DNA of 64,000 bases from NCBI GenBank assembly GCA_964390335.1, contig CAYMHU010000005.1:62001-126000 (forward strand). The letters run 5' to 3'. Made by a program: the position numbers and the translations under genes. A model generated the notes under the pieces. It was not told the origin of the DNA, searched no databases, and saw only the letters and a list, made by a program, of their open reading frames with translations. Origin of the DNA: Granulosicoccus sp964390335 (GTDB lineage: Bacteria; Pseudomonadota; Gammaproteobacteria; Granulosicoccales; Granulosicoccaceae). Numbering within the stretch: position 1 is the first letter of the stretch; the number at the start of each line of letters is the position of its first letter. Below, piece by piece: positions 18,125-25,899 of the stretch.

Positions 18125-19423
18125 ATGAAGTCTTTGGACAAACTTAACAAGCCCAAAACTAAAAAAATAAATCGTAGACAGTGGTTAAAAACAACTGCGA
18201 AAATTGGCGGTGCCGTTGGTGCTGGGTTGTCAGTACCTGGCGTCGCCAAAGCGGCCGCTGGTGATCCGCTGATCACTGAGATTCAGGATTGGAATCGGTA
18301 CATGGGGGAAGGTGTTGATGCTCGCCCTTATGGTCAACCATCCAAATACGAAAGCGATGTTGTGCGTCGCACGGTAAGTTGGTTAACCGCCGATGCGAAA
18401 TCATCCGTTAACTTTACGCCACTGCACGAACTCGACGGCATCATAACGCCAAACGGGATTTGCTTTGAGCGTCATCACGCCGGTATTGCGGAAATTGATC
18501 CAGCCGATCATCGGTTGATGATCAATGGATTGGTGACCACATCATTGGTTTTTACTATGGAAGACTTGTTGCGCTTTCCGCGCGAGAGCCATGTGTACTT
18601 CCTTGAATGTGCTGCTAATACCGGTATGGAATGGCGTGGTTCGCAGCTTAATGGATGTCAATACACGCATGGCATGGTGCACAACGTTATGTACACCGGT
18701 ATCCGCTTAAAGCACTTGCTGGAAGAAGCAGGGTTAAAAACCAATGCAAAGTGGCTGTTACCAGAGGGGGCAGATCCGTCACACATGACCCGTTCAATTC
18801 CAATGGAAAAGGCAATGGACGATTGCCTGGTGGTTTTTAAGATGAATGGCGAAGCCTTGCGACCAGAACAAGGCTATCCGCTTCGCTTAGTGGTACCGGG
18901 CTGGGAAGGTAACATGTGGGTCAAATGGTTGCGTCGCTTGGAAGTCGGCGATAAAGCATGGCATCACCGTGAGGAAACATCCAAATACACAGATTTACTG
19001 GCAGACGGTACTGCACGCCGGTTTACGTGGACCATGGATGTTAAGTCGGTTATCACAAACCCGAGCCCGCAAGCACCCATACCGCATGGCCGAGGGCAAA
19101 CTGTGTTAACCGGTCTTGCATGGTCGGGCTTAGGGAGAATTAAACGCGTTGATGTGTCAATCGATGGTGGCAGAAACTGGAAAACGGCTCGATTAGATGG
19201 TCCTTCATTAAGTAAATCATTACATCGGTTCTACTACGACTTTGATTGGAACGGACGAGAAATGTTTTTGCAAAGTCGAGCGATTGATGAGTTTGGCAAT
19301 GTGCAACCCACCAAGAATCAGTTACGTGCTGCGCGTGGGGAAAATTCCATTTACCACAACAACGCTATTCAAACTTGGCACATTAAAAATGATGGTACTG
19401 CCGAGAACGTGGAGATTTCCTGA
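18125..19423 (+). CDS. soxC: Sulfane dehydrogenase molybdopterin subunit SoxC
   Basis: 432 residues, the usual SoxC length. A Tat signal is present (NRRQWLKTT at 16-24, hydrophobic core, VAKAAAG). The sulfite oxidase-type Mo domain carries the cofactor Cys at 162 (FLECAANTGMEWRGSQ), and the text HGMVHNVMYTGIRLKHLLEEAG and GWEGNMWVKWLRRLEVGD is typical of SoxC; a dimerisation domain follows. With SoxD it oxidises the SoxY-bound sulfane sulfur in the periplasm, giving six more electrons per thiosulfate. A SorA-type sulfite dehydrogenase is less likely given the adjacent two-heme SoxD. Confidence 0.93.
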   Translation: MKSLDKLNKPKTKKINRRQWLKTTAKIGGAVGAGLSVPGVAKAAAGDPLITEIQDWNRYMGEGVDARPYGQPSKYESDVVRRTVSWLTADAKSSVNFTPLHELDGIITPNGICFERHHAGIAEIDPADHRLMINGLVTTSLVFTMEDLLRFPRESHVYFLECAANTGMEWRGSQLNGCQYTHGMVHNVMYTGIRLKHLLEEAGLKTNAKWLLPEGADPSHMTRSIPMEKAMDDCLVVFKMNGEALRPEQGYPLRLVVPGWEGNMWVKWLRRLEVGDKAWHHREETSKYTDLLADGTARRFTWTMDVKSVITNPSPQAPIPHGRGQTVLTGLAWSGLGRIKRVDVSIDGGRNWKTARLDGPSLSKSLHRFYYDFDWNGREMFLQSRAIDEFGNVQPTKNQLRAARGENSIYHNNAIQTWHIKNDGTAENVEIS

Positions 19424-19424
19424 T

Positions 19425-20474
19425 ATGTTAAAGCGCCACGCACTTGTATTATTGTTGCTGCTTTGCAGTAGTGTTGTTCAGGCCCAAGATGTGTTTGAAG
19501 GAGAAAAATTATTCAAGCAATGCTTGGGTTGTCACTCAATTGGACCGGATGCAAAAAATGTATTTGGCCCGCAGCTAAACGGCGTATACGATAAGCCAGC
19601 AGGCTCTGCGGCAGGTTACGACTATTCCACAGCATTTAAAAATGCTGCGGCAGGTGGGATCCTTTGGAACGACGATTCGCTAGATCAGTTTTTAGAAAAT
19701 CCGCTGAAATATTTACCCGGTACCAAAATGGCGTACCCCGGTGTTCGAGACACTGAAGAGCGTGCCCACATCATGGCTTTTCTTCGCGCAGTCGGCGTGG
19801 ACGGGGAATTACCCAAACCCATAGTGCCCGAACCCGAAGCTGACGCTAAGGCCAAAGAAAAAGCATTGAAGTTATTACCTGCCTATGCAGTGGTACCCAC
19901 TCACGGCATATTGCATTTAGGGCGTCCTGCCTTACCAACCGAAGTTGCCGCGTGGGATATCGACATCCGGCCTGATGGTCGAGGGTTGCCGCCGGGTTCT
20001 GGTAGTGCATTGGATGGCGTTGATCTATACGATGCGCAATGCTCAGCGTGCCATGGAGTATTTGGTGAAGGTACGGGTAGGTGGCCTGTGCTGGCAGGAG
20101 GTTATGATACGTTAACCGAAGAGCGACCCGAAAAAACCATTGGCTCTTACTGGCCGTATTTGTCTACCGTATACGACTACATTCGCAGAGCCATGCCGTT
20201 TGGTAACGTTCGCGCTCTGAGTGATGATGACGTTTACGCTATTACAGCGTACCTGTTGTACCTGAACGACATGGTAGAAGAAGATTTTATTCTGAGTTCG
20301 GATAACTTTACATCCGTCAGTATGGTCAACGAAGCCAATTTTATTGACGACACTCGCGCCGATGAACCGCATGTGGCAGCTGTCGCAGAACCCTGTATGT
20401 CCGATTGCATGGATACGCCTGCCAAGGTCATTATGCGGGCAAGGGTACTTGACGTAACCCCTGAAGGCGAATAG
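19425..20474 (+). CDS. soxD: Sulfane dehydrogenase diheme cytochrome SoxD
   Basis: 349 residues from the ATG at 19425, one base after the soxC stop. A Sec signal (LVLLLLLCSSVVQA) precedes two cytochrome c domains: CLGCH at 33-37 with likely Met ligand in KMAYPG near 101-106, and CSACH at 206-210 with MPFGN later. A Glu/Pro/Lys-rich linker (about 130-150) joins the domains. It accepts electrons from SoxC in the periplasm. A longer open frame from 19242 overlaps soxC and is not used. Confidence 0.93.
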   Translation: MLKRHALVLLLLLCSSVVQAQDVFEGEKLFKQCLGCHSIGPDAKNVFGPQLNGVYDKPAGSAAGYDYSTAFKNAAAGGILWNDDSLDQFLENPLKYLPGTKMAYPGVRDTEERAHIMAFLRAVGVDGELPKPIVPEPEADAKAKEKALKLLPAYAVVPTHGILHLGRPALPTEVAAWDIDIRPDGRGLPPGSGSALDGVDLYDAQCSACHGVFGEGTGRWPVLAGGYDTLTEERPEKTIGSYWPYLSTVYDYIRRAMPFGNVRALSDDDVYAITAYLLYLNDMVEEDFILSSDNFTSVSMVNEANFIDDTRADEPHVAAVAEPCMSDCMDTPAKVIMRARVLDVTPEGE

Positions 20475-20507
20475 GTTAGTGATCTGAACCATAATAGGAA
20501 AGCAACA

Positions 20508-20888
20508 TTGAAACAGGTGTCAACGTTGATCAAGGTGTTCGGGTGTTTGTGCGTACCGTTCGTATTATATGGTGCGGCATCCTCTGTTGCTGGCGAGAAA
20601 AACAAAACAGCTGAATCCAGTCAAAATCCACACGTGGAAAAAATACTGGCGTTAGACGCCGACGCCGACTATGGCGAGTACTTATCCGGCGAATGCGTTA
20701 TTTGTCATAAAGCAGGTGAGGCGAGCGGCGGTGTGCCCATTATTCATGGGTTGGATCGAGCTCAAATTATCAGTGCGCTGCTGGAATACAAAAATGGAGT
20801 TCGTTCAAACACAACTATGCTGCAGGTAACAAAATCATTGGGCGATGATGAAATGGCCGCGTTGGCTAAGTATTTTGCTGGGCAGTAG
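20508..20888 (+). CDS. Small single-heme cytochrome c (FccA-like)
   Basis: 126 residues from a TTG at 20508 with TAGGAA seven bases upstream. The N-terminus is a signal peptide (ends ASSVAG). One heme motif, CVICH, follows at about 64-68, and a likely distal Met lies in TTMLQVTKSLGDDEMAALAKYF. The spacing and the closing pattern resemble the single-heme FccA subunit of flavocytochrome c sulfide dehydrogenase and related c553-type cytochromes. It sits 33 bp after soxD, so it is likely cotranscribed and could take electrons from SoxCD. The fccB flavoprotein lies 27 kb away. Confidence 0.82.
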   Translation: MKQVSTLIKVFGCLCVPFVLYGAASSVAGEKNKTAESSQNPHVEKILALDADADYGEYLSGECVICHKAGEASGGVPIIHGLDRAQIISALLEYKNGVRSNTTMLQVTKSLGDDEMAALAKYFAGQ

Positions 20889-21074
20889 TGAGTTGTTGTG
20901 ATAGCTAACGCCGACCATAACTCGTCATCAAGGACTTAACTGGCTTATAACGTTCATTTGTTTAAAGGTGATTTTGGATTTTCCTTTGCCATGCTCGGCG
21001 CCTGATTAAGGGAGAGTGTAAATGAGGAGAGGTCCATACACTACACGTGTAGAGTCGATTTTCGGCTTTGTGTC

Positions 21075-21704
21075 CTAACCGGCTGCTCGTAAGGTTGAAA
21101 TCAGCTCTACCAATTCACCATAGTCGCTAAATATCGTATCGCAGAGTGCCTGCCGCACGTTGCAGAATTGCGCAACTTTCATACCGGCCGAAAGTGCTGC
21201 CTCAATTCCAGCTGCGCTGTCTTCCACCACCAAGCAATTACTAGGCGATACATTCATGGACTTTGCTGCGTGAAGAAATATATCGGGCTCAGGTTTCCAC
21301 GAACCGATTTCGTAAGAGCTAAATAGATTCTCGTCAAAATATTGAGCCAAGCCAGTTATTGACAACACATGATTCACCTTTTTTAGTGGGGCGCTTGTAG
21401 CTATACATATAGGCATTTCGATTGATTCCAGTGCTTCATGTACACGAGGAAATGCCTTTAGATTCGAGTCGAAGAGCGTCGCAACACGTTGCCTATAATT
21501 TTGTTCAAAGGTATCAGGAAGCGAGCAATTAAAGCGCTTCTCAATGTCATTAAATATCCACGCCAACTTCCGTCCGCGGTATAAACCAACAAGGCTCTCA
21601 ACAGGTACAGTTATTTCAGGAATGAGATCTTTGTAGGCTTGATTACACAGAGTCTCACTATCAACCAAAGTGCCGTCCATGTCAAATATTACGCAGTGAA
21701 TCAT
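21075..21704 (-). CDS. HAD-superfamily phosphatase (beta-phosphoglucomutase-like)
   Basis: 209 residues. HAD motifs in order: FDMDGTLVDSE (I), IATSAP (II), GSWKPEPDIFLHAA (III, with Lys) and VVEDSAAGIEAA (IV). The alpha-helical C1 cap between I and II places it with the phosphoglycolate phosphatase/beta-phosphoglucomutase group. Substrate unknown; small phosphorylated sugars or nucleotides are usual for the group. It stands alone on the minus strand. Just past its 3' end lies a 12-bp palindrome, CTACACGTGTAG, at 21041-21052. Confidence 0.85.
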   Translation of the reverse strand: MIHCVIFDMDGTLVDSETLCNQAYKDLIPEITVPVESLVGLYRGRKLAWIFNDIEKRFNCSLPDTFEQNYRQRVATLFDSNLKAFPRVHEALESIEMPICIATSAPLKKVNHVLSITGLAQYFDENLFSSYEIGSWKPEPDIFLHAAKSMNVSPSNCLVVEDSAAGIEAALSAGMKVAQFCNVRQALCDTIFSDYGELVELISTLRAAG

Positions 21705-21996
21705 CGGTTTTGAGCATTCAATTTATCAGTGAGAAAACTTCTGCTCTTGGCCGATTTTTGCCGCTTGTAATCTCTCAATTCTAGGACAATTTCAAACTTT
21801 ACAAGTGGCCGCCAAAAGCACAAAGCAAACCATCAACAATCTGATTGAGCTAAGGATGGCATTGGTCGAAAGCTCCACTCTACGCATGTAGATTCAAATT
21901 GTTCGCCTTTGGCCTCTCGCAGAAATCGCAGTTCTGTCAGTTAGGCCGAAAGAGAATTGCACCGTAAAATAGAGTCAACATATTTTTGTACAGTAA
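21705..21996. other. Intergenic stretch without recognisable gene
   Basis: 292 bp between two minus-strand genes. Only short inverted motifs are seen, such as TCTAC/GTAGA around 21879-21892. No open frame, RNA gene or clear promoter could be supported. Confidence 0.5.
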
Positions 21997-23136
21997 TCAA
22001 ACCAACCCAGCTTCCAACCGCTCCGCAGCCGCGCCACTGCTAATCGCTTCACGCGCCTTCTTAACGGCACTTTGCATATCTGTTTCCCGCCCCATATGCC
22101 AAAGCGTTAAAGCGGCACCAATAACAGCTGCATCGTATACCGGGCCTGGCTCACCTGCCAGTGCCTTTCTGCCTGCATCAGCGCCAAGATTAGCCAGCTC
22201 ATCAATGTCCCACTTTAATCCCAAGGCTTGTTCAGCTTCACTTGGTTTCTTTACTGTGTCGGGTATATCAAATGCGCGGTAGTCGCGGGCCAAATCTAAC
22301 GGTGCTAATTCGATATCAAGTTCTTGTTCAGCATCTCTGTTTACGTAATGCACAATATGAGCATCTTTGCGGAACGAGGGGATAACGCCGCCCTCGGTGC
22401 CGCGCACCAGTAACAAGGAATTGAATTCGCAGTGTCTTGCAAGCATGGCATAGGTTTCGCGATAAGGTTTGTGTACATATCCGGTGACTAAGTGCGTTGT
22501 TTTTTGACCGCGGATTGGGTCTAGCAGCACTTCTGTGGTACTGAGTACCGGCCGTTTGACTATGCGATTTCTAAGCTCGTTTAAGTTGTGCAGCTGTGGA
22601 TTAAAGACGGCTTGATCCATATAGCCCCAGCCAATGGACGGATCGGTGATGCGTTTAGCGACTTCTTCTACTGAACATAGTGGATTGCCGCCTAAAGCAC
22701 GCATAATTGCGTGATGGGTAACACCGAATTTGGGGCCAACCAAATCCACACCATGCGAATACACACTAACACCGCACGCAGCTAATACCGGCATAGCAAA
22801 TAAAGAGGCGTGTACCGTACGATTAAAACCATTGTAGGGATCGGATATTACAACCACGTCGTCGACGTTTGCGTTTACCTGAGTTGTGGTTTCCCGAAGC
22901 GCATCCATCACTCCTTGCAGTTCTGTATCGGTTTCGCGTTTCATACGCAGGCCAATTAAGTACACGCCTGCCTGAACCGGGTCAGCTGAGCCATTCAAGA
23001 TAGCCAGCATGACGGCGCGAGATTCTTCATAAGAAACATTCTTACTCAATTCAGGGCCGGTTGCTACGCGTTGTATCGCCGAGCGCATTAGCGCCGCGTC
23101 GGCTGGTGCTACAGATTGGTTAATGTTAGCTGACAT
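21997..23136 (-). CDS. TrpD-like glycosyl/phosphoribosyl transferase (YbiB type)
   Basis: 379 residues. It shows the anthranilate phosphoribosyltransferase fold layout: N-terminal helical part with AILNGSADPVQAGVYLIGLRMKRET, then DPYNGFNRTVHASLFAMPVLAACGV and FGVTHHAIMRALGG. The normal TrpD glycine loop (GTGGD) is replaced by SDPYNGFNRT, as in the YbiB/TrpD2 family, which are not tryptophan enzymes and bind nucleic acid in E. coli (family knowledge). It lies 86 bp downstream of a Rieske ferredoxin gene in the same direction. Its function here is unknown. Confidence 0.8.
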   Translation of the reverse strand: MSANINQSVAPADAALMRSAIQRVATGPELSKNVSYEESRAVMLAILNGSADPVQAGVYLIGLRMKRETDTELQGVMDALRETTTQVNANVDDVVVISDPYNGFNRTVHASLFAMPVLAACGVSVYSHGVDLVGPKFGVTHHAIMRALGGNPLCSVEEVAKRITDPSIGWGYMDQAVFNPQLHNLNELRNRIVKRPVLSTTEVLLDPIRGQKTTHLVTGYVHKPYRETYAMLARHCEFNSLLLVRGTEGGVIPSFRKDAHIVHYVNRDAEQELDIELAPLDLARDYRAFDIPDTVKKPSEAEQALGLKWDIDELANLGADAGRKALAGEPGPVYDAAVIGAALTLWHMGRETDMQSAVKKAREAISSGAAAERLEAGLV

Positions 23137-23222
23137 GTTTCGTTTCTTTGTTGTTGTGTTGCTGTGCTTACTAGGGTTTGTATTTTACGTGCTAATTGAG
23201 TCGTCCGATTCCGTGCGACGGT

Positions 23223-23549
23223 TTATGCACCTTTAGGTAGTTCGATCTGAATGACACCGTCTGATACGCTTGTTGGGTAAATGGTTAGATCTTCGTCGGC
23301 CGGGTCGTCAAGCACTTTGCCAGTGGTTAAATCAAACCGACTGCCATGCAGAGGGCACTTTACCAACGTACCGTTCAGGTTACCATCGCAGAGTCTGGCG
23401 TCTTCATGCGTACACATCTCATCAGCCACGAATACACCGGCATTGGTGTGCGCCACCAGCACATTTCTATCACTTAATGATACGCAGCGCATTTCGCCCA
23501 CTGGAACGGCGTTGAGATGACATACGGAGACAATTTTCGATTCTGACAT
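23223..23549 (-). CDS. Rieske-type [2Fe-2S] ferredoxin
   Basis: 108 residues with the cluster ligands C-T-H (MCTHEDARLCDG) and C-P-L-H (KCPLHGSRFDLTTG), as in soluble Rieske ferredoxins of dioxygenase systems and in NirD. No signal peptide, so cytoplasmic. It could supply electrons to an oxygenase or serve as a NirD-like subunit. The direct downstream neighbour is the TrpD-like gene; no aromatic ring dioxygenase is in the window. Confidence 0.88.
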   Translation of the reverse strand: MSESKIVSVCHLNAVPVGEMRCVSLSDRNVLVAHTNAGVFVADEMCTHEDARLCDGNLNGTLVKCPLHGSRFDLTTGKVLDDPADEDLTIYPTSVSDGVIQIELPKGA

Positions 23550-23654
23550 GCATATTCCTGATGGTCGATTGTTCTAGGCTAATTTGTCGGGCATTATTGT
23601 AGTAGCAGTGCGAAGAACAGTTCGCTAGTCAGACCAATATAACAGAGTGACTCA

Positions 23655-24098
23655 ATGAACGATGCAGATTCAATGCAGTTAGCCAGTGGCATAGCTGCTT
23701 TCGAAGCCAAAGAATTTCGCCGGGCCTGGCAAATGCTTGAACCGCTGTCGGATCAAGGTATTGAAGAAGCTCAATACCGATGTGCTGTCATGATTCAAAA
23801 CGGCCTTGGCGTTATCGCGCGCCCTAAAGAGGCCGCAGCACTAATGCTGCATGCGGCTGAAAAAGACTACCCGCTGGCACAACATTCGATGGGTGTTATG
23901 AACCTCTTCGGCGAAGGAGTAGAGCAAAATACTGAGCAAGCCATATTTTGGTTGGAGCGCGCTGGTGAAAATGGTTTGGCTGGTTCATGGTCAACGCTTG
24001 GGCTAATTTACAAAGAAGGGCGGGGGGTTGAGCCAGATGAAGAAAAGGCGAATGCCTGTTACGCGAAAGCAGGTTTTGACCCGAGTGAATTCGCTTAG
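23655..24098 (+). CDS. Sel1-repeat protein
   Basis: 147 residues composed mainly of Sel1-like repeats of about 36 residues: AQYRCAVMIQNGLGVIARPKEAAALMLHAAEK, AQHSMGVMNLFGEGVEQNTEQAIFWLERAGE and SWSTLGLIYKEGRGVEPDEEKANACYAKAGF. No signal peptide, so probably cytoplasmic. Such solenoids mediate protein contacts. It lies convergent to the Cas6-like gene (10-bp gap) and divergent from the Rieske gene. No partner can be named. Confidence 0.88.
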   Translation: MNDADSMQLASGIAAFEAKEFRRAWQMLEPLSDQGIEEAQYRCAVMIQNGLGVIARPKEAAALMLHAAEKDYPLAQHSMGVMNLFGEGVEQNTEQAIFWLERAGENGLAGSWSTLGLIYKEGRGVEPDEEKANACYAKAGFDPSEFA

Positions 24099-24108
24099 GA
24101 AGTACTGA

Positions 24109-24795
24109 TTAATTCACTGCATCAGTATCCTTGTGCGGAATCAGGATGCCGCAACCCAGCAATCGGTAATCTCCAATTCCTGTGTCCTGCAATTTAATCG
24201 ATGCCTCATCTGGTACATCTGCGAGCAAGACACTGCGGGTTAGTAAAGAACCCATTGGAGACGCAATAGACTGCGTACGACCACACATGAGTTTGTTTGG
24301 TGTGAATCCGACTGATTCGCATGTCTCAATAACCTTTGCTAAAAATTGATCCTCGTCTGCGCTGTCATCCAGTTGTTGGAATGCTGCATAGCGTGAGAAA
24401 AGCGTGGGGCCGGCTGTCAGTTTTTTTACCTTGCCTTCCAGAATGTGCAATGGCTCGCCGTCAATTGTAAGCAGGCTATGACTTAAATTCTCGATAAGTC
24501 GCGCTGTTTCCATTAACGGCACGCGAATACGTAAACGAGTGCGTTTTGATAGTTCTAACCATTCACCGCTGTGTGCATCTGGACGAGTCCAACCGTTCTG
24601 AGAGCCTGCTACATGTACACTGTGTATTGCGCAGTTGGGTAAATCAGCTAGCCAAGGCGCGCTCTGGCAAACCCCGTTAGCCAGTTCTGTAGCGTGGTCT
24701 ACCGGTAATCGTTTGCAGTCTAGCTTAAACACCACATCGGCGGTTTGTGCATCAGCCTGTTTTATGTCTGGTGTTTTGTCTATCCACGTACTCAT
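24109..24795 (-). CDS. Orphan Cas6/Cmx6-like protein (no CRISPR array)
   Basis: 228 residues. Although no cas gene or repeat array is present, it matches the consensus I know for Cas6 of the Cmx6 (I-MYXAN) type. Near residues 30-50 it has LPVDHATELANGVCQSAPWL (family: LPaDHgyxLyxaL...P). It then has ELSKRTRLRIRVP at 81-93 (family: L.LsxRSrLrLRlP), and ends in a glycine-rich loop, TGIGDYRLLGCGILIP, at 205-220 (family: GLGGRRxMGCGxFxP). Cas6 proteins are RAMP-fold RNA endonucleases that process crRNA. Here it is the last gene of a minus-strand operon with a TauD-like dioxygenase, divergent from dsrA. An RNA-binding or processing role outside CRISPR is inferred. Confidence 0.72.
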   Translation of the reverse strand: MSTWIDKTPDIKQADAQTADVVFKLDCKRLPVDHATELANGVCQSAPWLADLPNCAIHSVHVAGSQNGWTRPDAHSGEWLELSKRTRLRIRVPLMETARLIENLSHSLLTIDGEPLHILEGKVKKLTAGPTLFSRYAAFQQLDDSADEDQFLAKVIETCESVGFTPNKLMCGRTQSIASPMGSLLTRSVLLADVPDEASIKLQDTGIGDYRLLGCGILIPHKDTDAVN

Positions 24796-24814
24796 TTTTT
24801 ATACCCTGGGATTG

Positions 24815-25534
24815 TTACTCGTTATCGGGTAGGGCTTGCTGCAATTCTTCGTAGTCAAACCACCAATCGGTTTGTACCATCACATCAATTACATTACGCA
24901 ATCGAACAAGAAACTTTTCGGGTTGGTCCAATTCGAGTCGTTCTACCCATAACTCAAACATTGTTTGGTTTTGTACATTGCTGTGCCTTCGCGCAACGCG
25001 GGCCAGTAGTCCGCCGGTGAACAGCGTGAGCTCTGCATGATCGGCACCTGAGCATCGTAAGTCGGCAATGTAATGCGCTGTTGCAGCTGCAACGGCTGCA
25101 CCATCCGAATCATCCGGTGTTTCATCAACAATGTGCGTGAGTATGTTGGCTGTAAGGCGTGGGTCTATAGGGTAAGTGACGGCTAACCACGCTGCTTGCC
25201 CGGCTGCGGCCAACGCATCCTCGTTATCGCATAGATAAACGTATTGACAAGCCATAGCCGCATCTTCGAATTGCTGCGCATCGATAAAAATATCGATCGC
25301 GGCGCGAGCTTTAGGATAAGCCTCTGCCTTGCGGTCCAAATCCAACAACATGCCAGCGAGTTCAAGGTCGATGCTTGCTCGTTTTAATGTGTTGGCTTCG
25401 CTACTATCCAGATTTGCAAGCTGCTCTTCTAAGTTTGCCATGCGTACTTCTGCGGCTGCATCCGGTGTTTTATCGAAGAGTTTGCGCTCGGCTTCAGAGA
25501 GCGGTAACGATTCCGGAAACGGGGTATCAGACAT
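24815..25534 (-). CDS. Unknown helical-repeat protein upstream of the Cas6-like gene
   Basis: 239 residues, acidic, mainly alpha-helical by composition, with TPR-like helix pairs (RASIDLELAGMLLDLDRKAEAY and ARAAIDIFIDAQQFEDAAMA). No signal peptide or catalytic motif. I do not recognise the family. Its ATG lies in the 55-bp sequence duplicated around the gap; once the duplicate is collapsed, the start overlaps the stop of the 64-aa gene by 8 bases (ATGTCTGA), which suggests coupling. 19 bp separate it from the Cas6-like gene, so the two are probably made together. Confidence 0.8.
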   Translation of the reverse strand: MSDTPFPESLPLSEAERKLFDKTPDAAAEVRMANLEEQLANLDSSEANTLKRASIDLELAGMLLDLDRKAEAYPKARAAIDIFIDAQQFEDAAMACQYVYLCDNEDALAAAGQAAWLAVTYPIDPRLTANILTHIVDETPDDSDGAAVAAATAHYIADLRCSGADHAELTLFTGGLLARVARRHSNVQNQTMFELWVERLELDQPEKFLVRLRNVIDVMVQTDWWFDYEELQQALPDNE

Positions 25535-25718
25535 CAGATTGATATCCTGTGAAAGCGGCTTCGNNNNNNNNNNNNNNNNNNNNNNNNNNNNNNNNNNNNN
25601 NNNNNNNNNNNNNNNNNNNNNNNNNNNNNNNNNNNNNNNNNNNNNNNNNNNNNNNNNNNNNNNGATTCCGGAAACGGGGTATCAGACATCAGATTGATAT
25701 CCTGTGAAAGCGGCTTCG
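25509..25718. repeat. 55-bp duplicated flank around a second 100-N gap
   Basis: Bases 25509-25563 and 25664-25718 are identical over 55 bp and are separated by exactly 100 N (25564-25663). The same length and layout as the gap near 9.2 kb points to unmerged contig overlaps with k=55. Collapsing the copies leaves both flanking genes intact. Confidence 0.92.
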
Positions 25719-25876
25719 AGTATAGCTTCCCAATTCATTGGCGTGTCTGGGTAGGGCGGTTTTAAATCCATGCGAAAAAACATTTCTCCTGGCGCGCGCA
25801 ATTTGACGACTTCAACAAGTTCTTCAAATGTGGTGACTTCGCGGTGCTGAAGCAGTAAATCACTGACTTTTAACAT
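25682..25876 (-). CDS. 64-aa protein, coupled to the helical-repeat gene
   Basis: 64 residues from the ATG at 25876, compact and soluble (helix HREVTTFEELVEVVKL, then MFFRMDLKPPYPDTPMNWEAILEAAF). Unknown family. After collapse of the assembly duplicate, its TGA overlaps the next gene's ATG by 8 bases. The gene lies 23 bp after the TauD-like gene. Small size together with tight coupling supports a real gene. Confidence 0.68.
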   Translation of the reverse strand: MLKVSDLLLQHREVTTFEELVEVVKLRAPGEMFFRMDLKPPYPDTPMNWEAILEAAFTGYQSDV

Positions 25877-25899
25877 AGGTATTTTTGCTCTTACATGTT

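Noticed and set aside
21021..21077. 18-codon frame with upstream GGGAG
   Set aside because: Too short, overlaps the end of the HAD gene, and no coupling or conservation can be argued.
24109..24795. CRISPR array near the Cas6-like gene
   Set aside because: Reading both sides shows no spaced direct repeats; the only repeats nearby are the 55-bp assembly duplicates.
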